Shown here piece after piece: positions 8,443 to 16,444 of a stretch of DNA of 20,000 nucleotides. The DNA is taken from the NCBI GenBank assembly GCA_014634225.1, contig BLFN01000222.1:356094-376093 (forward strand). The letters are read 5' to 3'. The notes beneath the pieces were generated by a model. That model was not told the origin of the DNA. It searched no databases and was given only the letters and a program-made list of their open reading frames with translations. The first letter of the stretch is position 1. Each line of letters opens with the position of its first letter. Made by a program: the position numbers and the translations under genes. This stretch comes from Acropora yongei. Taxonomy: Eukaryota > Cnidaria > Anthozoa > Scleractinia > Acroporidae.

Positions 8443-10116
8443 CTTCATGCCAAAGTTGCCACACCCAATATTTTTGGCAAACATCAGCTCATCAAGTTGA
8501 TTGTAAAGTATTTTTGATGTGTAGTGTTTTCTATGAAAGATGGAATTTCAGTATTAGTTTTGAGTAAATCAGCAGCATATTTCGAAGTGTAATATTACTT
8601 GAAAACATGGATTAAAAGATTTGTTCATCAATCTGTTAGCGTTGTACTTGAATTTCCTTCCTCGATCGAAACTTACCGTTGTCCATACATGAATAAATCG
8701 ACGGCTGAATGGCTAATGTACTGGTACGTGGTTTGTTTCGAGATGCTGAGCTCAGAGATGCAGAGAAATAGCGTTAGTTGCCTATAATAATTAATTACAC
8801 ATAGGGAGAGTGGATCAAATTATTGGGAACGGTGGTGACCTCAACTGAGTAAGTAAAAAACACGTAAGTTCAACGTTCTTCAAACTAAAGTTACCTTACA
8901 AACCAGTCAATTCCTTTGAAATGAAAGTAAGTGAAACTAGACCGAAAGTTGTTATAATTGTGGCAAAAAATAAATTGGCAGTAAGATTTAAAATGTAACA
9001 ATGTTTAATTAAGTTCAAGGGAATAATGAAAATGTTATATTTATTCAGATGTTATATATCAAATATTTCATATATTGAAGTGCGGATGTGAAATCAAGTA
9101 ACTTATGATCCTCGCAGTTATGAAAGCAATTATAATTATATTTATTCAATTACATAATCATGACGTTGTTTGTAAAAGACCTTATCTTTATTATCACTGA
9201 TTCCACAATAGATTGTTAAATGAATGAAAAGTCAGTTTCTAAAGAAACTGGTTAAACGATAGATATGGTATGGTTCAAGAAAATGAAATTGGCAGAGTCG
9301 GAAATGAATCAGGTTTAATGATTAAGGAGGCTATTACAGTGTTTTTATTAGTAATTTGTTATATCAATGTGACTTTGTGTATGGCTTATTTTTAATACTA
9401 TTTTAACAGGAGGTTATTATTAATTGGTAGTTTAAATGAAATTAATAAAAAGAAAATAGACTAATTTGTTATAAATTTATACCGAAATCTACGATGTTCA
9501 ATAATTGATTATTTAAAATTTGTTGAAAACTGGATTTCATGGAAAGAAGTAGAGAAGATGGGAAGATGGGAAGATGGACAGCGGGTTTTGAGAGATTTAC
9601 TTAACTTACATCATCATGTTCTCATGTACAAGAACTACTGGGTGGGGAAGGGGAAATAAGTGTCCTCATGAATCATGAAGCTTTCCAAGTTACAGTAGAA
9701 GTTAATTACATGAAGTGGTTGGAAGAGGCGGCTAAATGAGTATGCTTAGATGTGGGAGATGAGAGGGGTGGCGTAGCATTAAAGGATGGTGCAGTAAGGG
9801 TTGGGAGGGTAAGGTTGTATAATTGAATACACAGAGGTGGGTAGAGGGTGTCAGAAATTGAGTTTAATGTCTGTTTCAGTTGCCACGATTTCATTTTTTT
9901 TCAACTTACATTCTCCTTGTTTTAAAGAAAATGCTATGATGCTCGTGGATTTGTATGATTATCGTGATGTTTATGTTTTGAATTGTAGATGTCATATGGA
10001 ATGTAAGGGTTCAAATTAGTTACGATTTATTTTTACTCATTTTATTTTAGGTCATTTTATTACGAGAGAATAATTGATTCTGTTAGTTTAGAGGATCAAA
10101 AGGATGTGGTACTTAC
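8443..10116. other. gene-poor stretch with small G-rich patches
   Basis: No paired splice sites of good quality. A lone donor (GATGAT|GTAAGTTAAG, minus strand) sits near 9606-9616, with only a weak acceptor about 30 bp away. GAAGATGG is repeated three times in tandem at 9554-9577. The segment 9640-9850 is purine-rich on the plus strand and carries TCCTCATGAATCATGA, resembling the repeats at 12.1-12.6 kb. Two 60-codon open frames (8599-8787 and 9837-10019, plus) lack supporting signals. Confidence 0.4.
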
Positions 10117-10196
10117 GATCTGAATCTTATGAACTTCTGTGATACTGTTGTTCCCCTGTTCATTAAATGTGATCGTGTGGACTTCGATTTCCAATG
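10117..10196 (-). CDS. candidate 80-nt exon
   Basis: The acceptor TATTATTTTCAG and donor AGATC|GTAAGTACC flank 80 nt. One frame reads LEIEVHTITFNEQGNNSITE then VHKIQI, an alternating pattern suggestive of beta strands (entry phase 1, exit phase 0). A second frame is also open (entry 0, exit 2), so the frame is not settled. It is the last exon-like segment before a 1.7-kb gap. Confidence 0.35.
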
Positions 10197-10294
10197 CTGA
10201 AAATAATAGAAATGTTTGGAAGAGATGTTTGTTGGGCTAGATTATAAGCCTGGGCAAAAGTAAATGATTGACTAGGATTAAAACTAAAACGCAC

Positions 10295-10451
10295 CTATGG
10301 TTCGAGTATCTACTTCCAATAGCAATGTTGATGTGCTGTGTTCACGATTTCTGGCTGGAGATTGATGCATGTCGCGTCAAACCAACGAGCATTGCTGTGC
10401 CAATGAGGTCTCGGATAACTTCCTCAGTAGAATTCGCTACTTCGTTGTTAC
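10295..10451 (-). CDS. candidate exon ending an open frame
   Basis: The acceptor TTATCCGCAG starts the exon at 10451 (or CTCTTTTAG, at 10467). The frame NNEVANSTEEVIRDLIGTAM continues to SSQKS and stops at a TGA inside the segment. A possible donor (CCATAG|GTGCGTTTT) lies at 10289-10294 beyond the stop. Entry phase 1 fits the exit of the exon at 10522-10577 when that exon is read in its second frame, so this could be a terminal coding exon. Confidence 0.3.
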
Positions 10452-10521
10452 CTGCGGATAAGAACTGCTAAAAGAGAATGAAGTAGTTTTAAAGTAATAA
10501 AGTAAGAAGTGTTTAACTTAC

Positions 10522-10577
10522 AACTTGAGTAATGAAGGTGATAATCCGTCTTTATGAATCTCAGGAATGGTTGCCTT
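10522..10577 (-). CDS. candidate 56-nt exon, copy 1 of a duplicated exon
   Basis: Acceptor CATTTTCATTCGCAG, donor AAGTT|GTAAGTTAAAC. It begins AAGGCA, like the neighbouring 56-nt exon at 10642-10697. Two frames are open: KATIPEIHKDGLSPSLLKL (entry 0, exit 2) and RQPFLRFIKTDYHLHYSS (entry 2, exit 1). The second links in phase to 10884-10958 upstream and to 10295-10451 or 10117-10196 downstream. Confidence 0.3.
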
Positions 10578-10641
10578 CTGCGAATGAAAATGTAGTAAAA
10601 AGAAGTTATATATTCAAGAACAAAGATAAATCTGTACTTAC

Positions 10642-10697
10642 GATTGAAGAGCGTTTCAGAGTACAATTGCAGCTTCCAGCTCTACAATGAATGCCTT
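10642..10697 (-). CDS. candidate 56-nt exon, copy 2 of a duplicated exon
   Basis: Acceptor TTTTCATCCACAG, donor CAATC|GTAAGTACA. It is the same length as its neighbour and has the same AAGGCA start and acceptor surroundings. Only one frame is open, GIHCRAGSCNCTLKRSSI (entry 1, exit 0), a different phase from its sister, so the body of the exon has diverged. The sequence just upstream (10689-10773) parallels 10565-10653. Confidence 0.28.
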
Positions 10698-10761
10698 CTG
10701 TGGATGAAAATGCAATAAAAAGAAGTTATACATTCAAGAAAAAAGATGAAATTGTACTTAC

Positions 10762-10815
10762 GTTTGAAAAGCATTTTCAGCTATTGCAACTTTAGGCTTC
10801 CCAGTGACTTGTTAC
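10762..10815 (-). ncRNA. spliced segment with stops in all three frames
   Basis: The acceptor TTTCTTTTCCCAG and donor CAAAC|GTAAGTACAA are both good, yet each frame of the 54 nt contains a stop. If it is spliced in, it either ends translation or belongs to a non-coding transcript. Its start, GTAACAAG, resembles the GTAACAACG start of the exon at 10295-10451. Confidence 0.25.
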
Positions 10816-10883
10816 CTGGGAAAAGAAATGCAAGTTAAACCTAATTTATTAGTCCTTGAAAGTTGGTTCTTTGAGTTACTTAC

Positions 10884-10958
10884 AGTGCGAGAGTTGCAGT
10901 TTCTTCATTTGCTGGTGTATGTCGCCAAATTGTTGGCAAAGCAGTTGCCATAATAGAT
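10884..10958 (-). CDS. candidate 75-nt exon
   Basis: Acceptor TTTATTTCCTAG, donor GCACT|GTAAGTAACTC. Only one frame is open, SIMATALPTIWRHTPANEET then ATLAL (entry 2, exit 2). The two preceding exon candidates (11064-11114 and 11205-11256) join it in phase, giving a consistent three-exon run. Confidence 0.35.
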
Positions 10959-11063
10959 CTAGGAAATAAATTAAAATTAGAGGGAAAGGTGCTTGTGTCA
11001 TTAACTAGTTTTAGAACAACGTGACGGTATAATATGAGAAAAGAACGTTTTAATCGTACTTGC

Positions 11064-11114
11064 GGTCTGAAGGTTTCCAATTTTCGGTCATCTTTGTGTG
11101 ATTGAAGAGTGAGC
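11064..11114 (-). CDS. candidate 51-nt exon with a GC donor
   Basis: Acceptor CCTTTCTTCTATAG. The donor is GC-type, AGACC|GCAAGTACG, otherwise matching the consensus. The open frame reads LTLQSHKDDRKLETFRP (entry 2, exit 2), in phase with both neighbours. Confidence 0.33.
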
Positions 11115-11204
11115 CTATAGAAGAAAGGAAATGAAATATGCTTGAGAAGAAGAAAACTTTCAAAGAAGCGCAAATTGTATTGCTTTTACAAAAGAGGTAC
11201 TTAC

Positions 11205-11256
11205 GTTTGAAGGAATGGTTCCCTTCGAGTGTTGCTAATGCTGGATGCTAGCGAAT
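11205..11256 (-). CDS. candidate 52-nt exon
   Basis: Acceptor GATTTTATCCAG, donor CAAAC|GTAAGTACC. The only open frame reads SLASSISNTRREPFLQT (entry 1, exit 2). It accepts phase 1 from the exons at 12657-12739 or 13330-13441 and passes phase 2 to 11064-11114. Confidence 0.33.
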
Positions 11257-11756
11257 CTGGATAAAATCGATTAGATTATAATGTGTTAGGTCATGAGCAA
11301 TCTTGGAGAACGATGAATAAATAATTACACAAGAAAATGACAAAACCTTTGGTCTGGAAACAGCAATTGTCATCGCATTCCAAAGTTGTGTCCCTTGTGA
11401 AGATGGGATCCATATTGCAAAGTGAGTATGTTGGTAAAAAGAGCAAAATAAATATGAGTTATGATATTGTGTCGATAAAAAGGGAAATTAAAAATGACTA
11501 CTCGCGAGTCTAGGAGGGTATACATTACGATTTATTTTTGGGCGTTTTCACCTACAACATAAACAAGGATTAATAAGAAGGCAATATAGTTATTATGACA
11601 AAGTTATTTTTAAATTTAGAGCCTTATGTTATTTGAGGGTTGTGTGAAGAAAATCAATGAAAAATATTCTCTCGAAGATTAAGATGTTGACGGTTTTGGA
11701 AATATTTGATGTAATTAAAAGAAAAGTTTCTAAAAAGGGAAAGAAAACAAACTTAC
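11257..11756. other. intronic stretch with a possible 23-nt microexon
   Basis: Most of this is AT-rich and featureless. On the minus strand, 11529-11551 has acceptor TTTATGTTGTAG and a weaker donor (AAATC|GTAATGTA) around 23 nt reading VKTPKNK (entry 0, exit 2). A segment near 11345-11425 has low-AT, exon-like composition but no convincing splice pair. Confidence 0.25.
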
Positions 11757-11834
11757 GGCCGATTCGACCTCGTGCCTGAGGGATTGAGTTGCACGGTGTT
11801 TTCCATTAAGCCATGACGACATCTTGTTGAATAC
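11757..11834 (-). CDS. candidate 78-nt cassette exon containing an ATG
   Basis: Acceptor AAACTTTCGCAG, donor CGGCC|GTAAGTTTG. The open frame reads VFNK then MSSWLNGKHRATQSLRHEVE and SA, entering and leaving in phase 0, so it could be skipped without shifting the frame. The ATG at 11820-11822 could also start a protein. The base composition is less AT-rich than the flanks. Confidence 0.35.
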
Positions 11835-12656
11835 CTGCGAAAGTTTGAAAGTCTGGTGATAGTGGAATATTTGTTCTCCGTTTACTATTTTTTTTTATTT
11901 TATTTTGTGCCAATGTTACAAGGTAAAGTAAAGGAAAGAAAACGGAGAAATGTCAATTGAATATTAACCTAAATTATTTTAAAAAGTAAATGAAGAATGG
12001 AGTGGAGGAAGCGCAGGAGCGAGATGTGTCACAGATTGATATTTTGATTGAATGAGAAAATAAGGAAATGGGAGGAATAGTGAAGGGAAATGAACTCATT
12101 GATTATGATTTCATGAATAAAGTAGGTTTTGTCCTAGTAGGGGAGGAGTTAGAGTGGAGGTTATGTCTAAATTTAGGGGGGAGGGTGAAGGGGTAATGTC
12201 CTCATAAACTATGATCTCATGAATAAAGAAAGTATCACTGCCGATACAGAGGGGATGGGTGGTGGAGGATGTTATGTAATATTGAATTATGATGTCATGG
12301 TTTAGTAATACACTATTTCTATTTTTAATAATAAAGTTTCGACGTGGTAAGTTATGATCTCATAAACTATGACCTCATGAGAAAAGAATGTATGACTTCT
12401 GACACAGAGGAAAGGGGGTGGGGGACACGTAATGACATGTTTAAATTGAGGGGAGGACGGGGTATGTTATGTAGTTATGGACTCATGAATTATTAATACA
12501 TTTTTTCTAGTTAATTGAAATATTTGCAACTGACCTCATGAATATTCATTATGATAACGTGTGGTGACGAATGTCTTAATGTAAGGGGAGGTGGGAAATG
12601 AGAGGAAAAGTCCGAGTTTTTTTACAGTTAAATTGGAATTGTTGTCGTCCGTTTAC
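11835..12656. repeat. intronic stretch with degenerate TCATGA/G-rich repeats (mainly 12080-12600)
   Basis: Related blocks alternate CTCATAAACTATGA(T/C)CTCATGA (12202 and 12359, about 157 bp apart), GATACAGAGGGG or GACACAGAGGAAAGGGG, and G-runs such as GGGGGGAGGGTGAAGGGG near 12175. Similar pieces recur at 9640-9850 and 16690-16740. I interpret this as a decayed tandem repeat inside an intron. No coding exon is supported here. Confidence 0.45.
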
Positions 12657-12739
12657 CTGTGCAGTTGAAGCATATTTCCAAGTGCTTTAAAGCATGATTT
12701 ATTTGTCGATTTTCCACGGGTGTTTCAAGTGGTATGGAT
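12657..12739 (-). CDS. candidate 83-nt exon
   Basis: Acceptor GCTAATTTCAG, donor GCACAG|GTAAACGG, one of the few conventional AG|GT donors here. The only open frame reads SIPLETPVENRQINHALKHL then EICFNCT (entry 2, exit 1). Joining it directly to 13179-13227 makes a TGA at the junction, so it is not part of the main chain. It can lead in phase into 11205-11256. Confidence 0.35.
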
Positions 12740-12796
12740 CTGAAATTAGCTAACGTAGATAAAGGATAAAATAAATTTAGTTAAATAACGTGAAAC

Positions 12797-12900
12797 TTAA
12801 TATTGAAGATTAATTTCGAAAAGTGCGTTTAGGGAGTTCTCGCCATTTATATGTCCGTTCGTTCTCTCTGTAGGGGTATGATGTGTTCGTGTGGCAAGAG
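12797..12900 (-). CDS. candidate terminal exon open in two frames
   Basis: The acceptor GCTTTTGTTTTTAG precedes 12900. Entered in phase 2 it reads SCHTNTSYPYRENERTYKWR then ELPKRTFRN and stops at 12810-12812. Entered in phase 1 it reads LATRTHHTPTERTNGHINGE then NSLNALFEINLQY and stops at 12797-12799. No donor precedes either stop, so it behaves as a 3' terminal exon. The exon at 13179-13227 feeds the first frame; 12948-13116 or 13330-13441 feeds the second. No AATAAA lies close downstream. Confidence 0.4.
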
Positions 12901-12947
12901 CTAAAAACAAAAGCAATAAAACTAAAATATATTTGAGAAATGCGTAC

Positions 12948-13116
12948 CAACAAACATGTCCGTACCAATTGTATGTCCAAAATCATTTTCAAGTCTTTGT
13001 TCTTTCAGATAGTCAATCCTTTTTGAAACAGGTAAGAAGAATCTGCCAGTTATATTAACTGTTGTAGATTTATTTCTGTGGATGTCTTTTTGTCTGCTCA
13101 TCTTAACAAGGTTTCT
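12948..13116 (-). CDS. candidate 169-nt exon, longest internal exon
   Basis: Acceptor AATTTGTTCCAG, donor TTGTTG|GTACGC (weak). The frame reads RNLVKMSRQKDIHRNKSTTV, then NITGRFFLPVSKRIDYLKEQ, then RLENDFGHTIGTDMFV, with entry phase 0 and exit phase 1. It joins 12797-12900 in phase. It does not join the preceding exon at 13179-13227, so it may be used instead of that exon. A plus-strand microexon (CTTTCAG...AACAG|GTAAGAAG) can be drawn at 13009-13031. Confidence 0.35.
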
Positions 13117-13178
13117 CTGGAACAAATTTTAAAAAGAGATACGATATTAACTTGTTATTCGCAGTTGGGAGATGTCAC

Positions 13179-13227
13179 CAAAGGACAGAAAATGCTTCTT
13201 CCTGAGTTATTATCTTGTGGAATGGAA
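13179..13227 (-). CDS. candidate 49-nt exon of the main chain
   Basis: The acceptor has a long T run (TTTTTTTTCCTTCAAACAG); the donor is CCTTTG|GTGACA. Entered in phase 1 after 13330-13441 it reads LPFHKIITQEEAFSVL and exits in phase 2. Because it exits on TG, the next exon must not start with A. The exon at 12900 starts with C and is accepted. Confidence 0.4.
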
Positions 13228-13329
13228 CTGTTTGAAGGAAAAAAAAAAATTTGTAGTATTTGTTATGAGTAATTACTAGTTATAGTAAGGTCTTATTACG
13301 AAGTGTCACAGTTATCCAAGGGTACTTAC

Positions 13330-13441
13330 GAGTTGCGGCTTGGAAATTATCTGGTGCTTCGTAATCATCGTTGGTCAGCATTTTAAGGAGCCTTTGTAAA
13401 TGAACTGAAGTATTGTCGGGAAACCTTTTAGGCGCGTGCAC
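13330..13441 (-). CDS. candidate 112-nt exon of the main chain
   Basis: Acceptor ATCACTCCTTAG, donor CAACTC|GTAAGTACC. The frame reads VHAPKRFPDNTSVHLQRLLK then MLTNDDYEAPDNFQAAT (entry 0, exit 1). It is one of the most protein-like segments in the window: GC content is higher than the flanks, codons are varied, and the middle looks helical. I do not recognise a domain. Confidence 0.5.
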
Positions 13442-13720
13442 CTAAGGAGTGATAGAAGAAGAAAATAAGTGTTACCGAATAAGCGCGTAAAGTGAGTCGA
13501 GGAAGTTGAAGTATTTATGGTTTTTACCTTTAAGGTGCCATTAAATTATTTACCAGGAGTCGAGAGCTTGTAAACTTTTAGTCTGAAATTTTGTTTTGCT
13601 TTATAATGTTAATTCAAGGTTTTCCTGCCACAAATTGGATAGGCATGCGAGAATAATTCGTTAGTCGAATGAAGAAGAGTTTAGTGTATGGTACGTAAGT
13701 GAGGAAATATTTTTACTTAC

Positions 13721-13761
13721 AGAGGAAATTTTTCTTATATGGGATGTGAAATTATCGTTTT
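13721..13761 (-). CDS. alternative exon 3 of 3 (41 nt)
   Basis: Acceptor CTTCTCTTGCAG, donor CCTCT|GTAAGTAAAA. The only open frame reads NDNFTSHIRKISS with entry phase 1 and exit phase 0. It joins 14165-14198 upstream and 13330-13441 downstream, but cannot be combined with either of the next two upstream exons without a frameshift. Confidence 0.35.
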
Positions 13762-13873
13762 CTGCAAGAGAAGATGAAATGAATGGATGAAGAATTTTAT
13801 AAAGGTAGGTATAAATTAACCACATAACGTTTCTTACGTGAAAAAAAAAAAAGGATGTGCGAGGAATACTTAC

Positions 13874-13920
13874 TGTTTTGTTAGCACTAGAGGTATGTTT
13901 CATTTGTCCATACATATTGG
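13874..13920 (-). CDS. alternative exon 2 of 3 (47 nt)
   Basis: Acceptor TTGACTCAACTCAG, donor AAACA|GTAAGTATT. The only open frame reads NMYGQMKHTSSANKT (entry 1, exit 0). It has the same phases as 13721-13761 and 14039-14100 and could replace either. A second possible acceptor (TTTATTTATCAG), 19 nt upstream, introduces stops in every frame. Confidence 0.33.
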
Positions 13921-14038
13921 CTGAGTTGAGTCAACGTTGCTGATAAATAAAAAAGAGCATCAAGTTGAAGCGATTTGTATGGTTGTAGGTCAGTATATTG
14001 TTAAGGAGAGAGGAAATGGAGGCTTGAAGCATACTAAC

Positions 14039-14100
14039 CGTTTTTGTGGTAAGGAAGTGAACTTCATGGTTGGTGCACTGGTTAAGAAGAATCTGACATG
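14039..14100 (-). CDS. alternative exon 1 of 3 (62 nt), main chain
   Basis: Acceptor CTATTTTCTAG, donor AAACG|GTTAGTATG. Entered in phase 1 after the Lys-rich exon at 14165-14198 it reads CQILLNQCTNHEVHFLTTKT and exits in phase 0 into VHAPKRFP. A second frame (HVRFFLTSAPTMKFTSLPQK) is also open but does not fit the neighbours' phases. Confidence 0.42.
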
Positions 14101-14164
14101 CTAGAAAATAGGAATGAATTAGTACTTTAAAACAATTTAGTGTTGAAGTTTACTATGGTCTTAC

Positions 14165-14198
14165 CTGTTTCTTTTTTCTTCATGTGTGCATGGACATT
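14165..14198 (-). CDS. candidate 34-nt exon of the main chain
   Basis: Acceptor CTTCCTTTCACAG, donor GAAACAG|GTAAGACC, both strong. In phase it reads NVHAHMKKKET (entry 0, exit 1), a short basic stretch after NMNYQK from the microexon at 14446-14464. Confidence 0.42.
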
Positions 14199-14445
14199 CT
14201 GTGAAAGGAAGAAGAGTATCTCGTTGATAGGCAGGTTAGGTCTTTTGTGTGAAAGAATATGGATTTATAGGAATATTTTGATAAAATGTACTTATCCTGG
14301 AGTTTTCGAAGTCGACGGCTTTGGAAGCATTGCCTCACTGAGTAAGTATGCTAGGAAAAATAATTGCTTGAAAAAAAAAAAGGTTAAAATTAAAAGGGGA
14401 TACATGATATATTGTGTAAGTTGACAAGTAATTGAATGTAGTTAC

Positions 14446-14464
14446 CTTCTGATAATTCATGTTG
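14446..14464 (-). CDS. candidate 19-nt microexon
   Basis: Acceptor AAAGAACCTAG, donor CAGAAG|GTAACTAC. Entered in phase 2 it reads NMNYQK and leaves in phase 0, linking 14810-14877 to 14165-14198 without a stop. Such a short segment is weak on its own and rests on the chain. A segment at about 14297-14342 looks exon-like but has no GT donor and starts with TGA, so the chain skips it. Confidence 0.35.
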
Positions 14465-14809
14465 CTAGGTTCTTTAGTACAATGTTGGTTTTGTCCAGGA
14501 TATATTGAAAAAACAACTTTTTGGTGGAAAGACGGACTTGAAAAAGGATCTAATAGAAAAAAATTTGTAAAATAGGTTTTAAAAAAAGGGGTTGAATTTA
14601 AGGAGTGTGGGAGATATTTCTTTGTTAGGTGGGGTTATCGTTGCAATTTTGGCTGATGGATTTTTTTTATTTGGATGTTAATGTGAAGACAAAAAGATGT
14701 TTCTGAAATAAGTCGGGAAACCGTGGGAAAATTCGCTAGTTGAGTTGAACGTGTTCGTAGTAAGATGATCTGATTTCATCTCTTGACTATGTTAAGTAGA
14801 TTTACTTAC

Positions 14810-14877
14810 GGAAAGATGTAAAGATCTTCTAATGTGCCTTGCAATGAGTAAGTAACTTCTGAGACTTGTAGTTTGAC
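14810..14877 (-). CDS. candidate 68-nt exon of the main chain
   Basis: The acceptor ends CCACAG (its upstream pyrimidine tract is poor); the donor is TTTCC|GTAAGTAAA. In phase it reads VKLQVSEVTYSLQGTLEDLY then IF (entry 0, exit 2), with balanced, protein-like composition. Confidence 0.42.
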
Positions 14878-15250
14878 CTGTGGTAAAATAATGCTCATGA
14901 AGGGATGAAAGAACGTTAGTATGGTAAAAAAAGAAAAAAAAATCGCAAAAACGTTATTGGTTCAAAAAGATGAAGAATAAATAAGATGGACTCAGACGAT
15001 AAAGGAAGGTATTGAGTTTATTGGTTGGGATGGAAAACAGGAAGTGAAGATTTTATGACGTTCAACGCACTTCTTTTAAATTTATATTTTTAAGTGGTTA
15101 TGTTTCAAATTTATGTTTTTAATAATATGTTTAGTTGTTTTTTATTTGTTAAGAAACAGTGAAATTTTAAAAGAGCAGATTTTTGAAAAGAAACAGTTGA
15201 AAGAAGTGTAATGGGAGAAGAAATGAAGAGGGAAATACTCAACCTCGTTC

Positions 15251-15456
15251 CCAGGGTCTCTCTTCTCTGCCTCCCTTAGTCGTTGGAACAGAGACCCTGG
15301 TTGCGGCTGGTCACGTGACCATCTATCCATTCAAAACCGCAGGGTGGGTGGGTACTCAAGTACATTTGGTCGAGAGGACAATAAAATACCTCACCCTTCC
15401 AGCAGATTTTTCTGCCACCCAGATTCTGGGTGGTCACGTGACCAGCCGCAACCAGG
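15251..15456. mobile_element. foldback element with perfect 25-bp inverted arms
   Basis: The arms are 15296-15320 (CCTGGTTGCGGCTGG then TCACGTGACC) and 15432-15456, its exact reverse complement, 111 bp apart. Each arm contains GGTCACGTGACC, itself a 12-bp palindrome with an E-box core. Just to the left, CCAGGGTCTCT (15251-15261) pairs with AGAGACCCTGG (15290-15300), giving a second nested hairpin. The segment is much more GC-rich than its surroundings, consistent with an inserted MITE-like element. It sits 9 bp from the splice donor of the next exon. Confidence 0.8.
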
Positions 15457-15471
15457 TTGGGAAATACTTAC

Positions 15472-15488
15472 GGCTTGATTTTGCGAAT
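15472..15488 (-). CDS. candidate 17-nt microexon
   Basis: Acceptor CAAATCTTCTTCCAG, donor CAAGCC|GTAAGTATT, both strong. Entered in phase 1 from either ATG exon (19615-19681 or 18747-18816) it reads SQNQA and exits in phase 0 into VKLQVSEV. The exon-like segment at 16039-16058 has the same phases and ends FGNQQA, so the two may be alternatives. Confidence 0.38.
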
Positions 15489-16038
15489 CTGGAAGAAGAT
15501 TTGGCGTAAGAACTTGTTCTCTTCTTCTTTCAGTGCTATAGAATGAACAAAACTTTTCCTTACAATTTATGAGCATTTTCTTGGGAAGTGATAAATTCAT
15601 TTGGTTAATTTTTCAGGGGACAAAAAATTGAATTGGCCATACTTTAAGGAGTTCCTGGCAATACGCAGGATTTCATTTGTGCACATACTAGTTTTGCTGA
15701 GAAAAAAAAAATAAAAATAAAAAGTGAGAGCATTAAGGCGATTGGTATCCTGGATTGTGCTGTTGAATTGTCAGACTGGGAGTGTTTTGTTTTGGGGTAA
15801 GGAATTCTGAAAAAACAAATATTACCATTTTGATAAATATCAAAGCCGTGGAGATTGTAAACCAACAGACAATATGTAGTTATACGCGTTAATTATGAGT
15901 TAATGAGTGATAACACTATTGCAATGTGTACTGTAACTGTTAAATTGTGGAAATTACTAAGCCACATTTTGGGCGATTACTATTTTAGGGTACTAGTATA
16001 TAATGTTATGCATGAAGGTAATCAATTTGTTTACTTAC
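15489..16038. other. intronic stretch, no feature seen
   Basis: AT-rich sequence with a short A-run near 15700-15720. A 73-codon minus-strand open frame (15865-15644) has no supporting splice signals. I see nothing else. Confidence 0.4.
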
Positions 16039-16058
16039 TGCTTGTTGGTTACCAAAGT
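16039..16058 (-). CDS. candidate 20-nt microexon
   Basis: Acceptor ACTAGTACAAACAG, donor AAGCA|GTAAGTAAAC. It has entry phase 1 and exit phase 0 and reads FGNQQA. The 3' end (AACAAGCA) resembles that of the 17-nt microexon at 15472-15488 (AATCAAGCC). The two cannot be used together without shifting the frame. Confidence 0.25.
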
Positions 16059-16134
16059 CTGTTTGTACTAGTTCTTGTAAATGAATATCTAAAATGTAAC
16101 TGAAGAATATGGTTGAGTTAGAGTTTACTAAGAA

Positions 16135-16205
16135 AATCGTCCCGCACAGGTTGTCGAAACGTCAGTCATAAACAAGAGCCCTTCTCAGAACTCCACTCAC
16201 CCAGA
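16135..16205 (+). repeat. dispersed coral-type repeat fragment
   Basis: The string GTTGTCGAAACGTCAGTCAT, followed by CCCTTCTCAGAACTCCACTC and ACCCAGATGATC, matches my memory of a sequence scattered widely through coral genomes. Nothing structural in the window confirms it, and there is only this one copy here. Confidence 0.4.
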
Positions 16206-16351
16206 TGATCTTTTTTAATCAAGATAAAAGGTTTATTATAAGTTAACAGCTTTCAAGTAAGTGCAGGAAGGTAAGTAATTTCTGAATGATAAAGAGGATA
16301 ATTTCGTCCTAATTAAACAAGAATCTTAATCCAGCTTAAGTAAGGGACATG

Positions 16352-16372
16352 TTAACCCTTTCCTGTCCAAGA

Positions 16373-16444
<72 letters not shown>

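Noticed and set aside
12175..12195. G-quadruplex as a stand-alone feature
   Set aside because: The G-runs are suggestive, but spacing and loop lengths are marginal. It is mentioned only within the repeat.
13009..13031. plus-strand microexon inside the 169-nt minus-strand exon
   Set aside because: Consensus sites are present on both sides, but the surrounding splice signals mostly favour the minus strand.
14297..14342. exon-like segment on the minus strand
   Set aside because: It ends in ATAAGT instead of a GT or GC donor and begins with a stop in the required phase. It may be a decayed exon.
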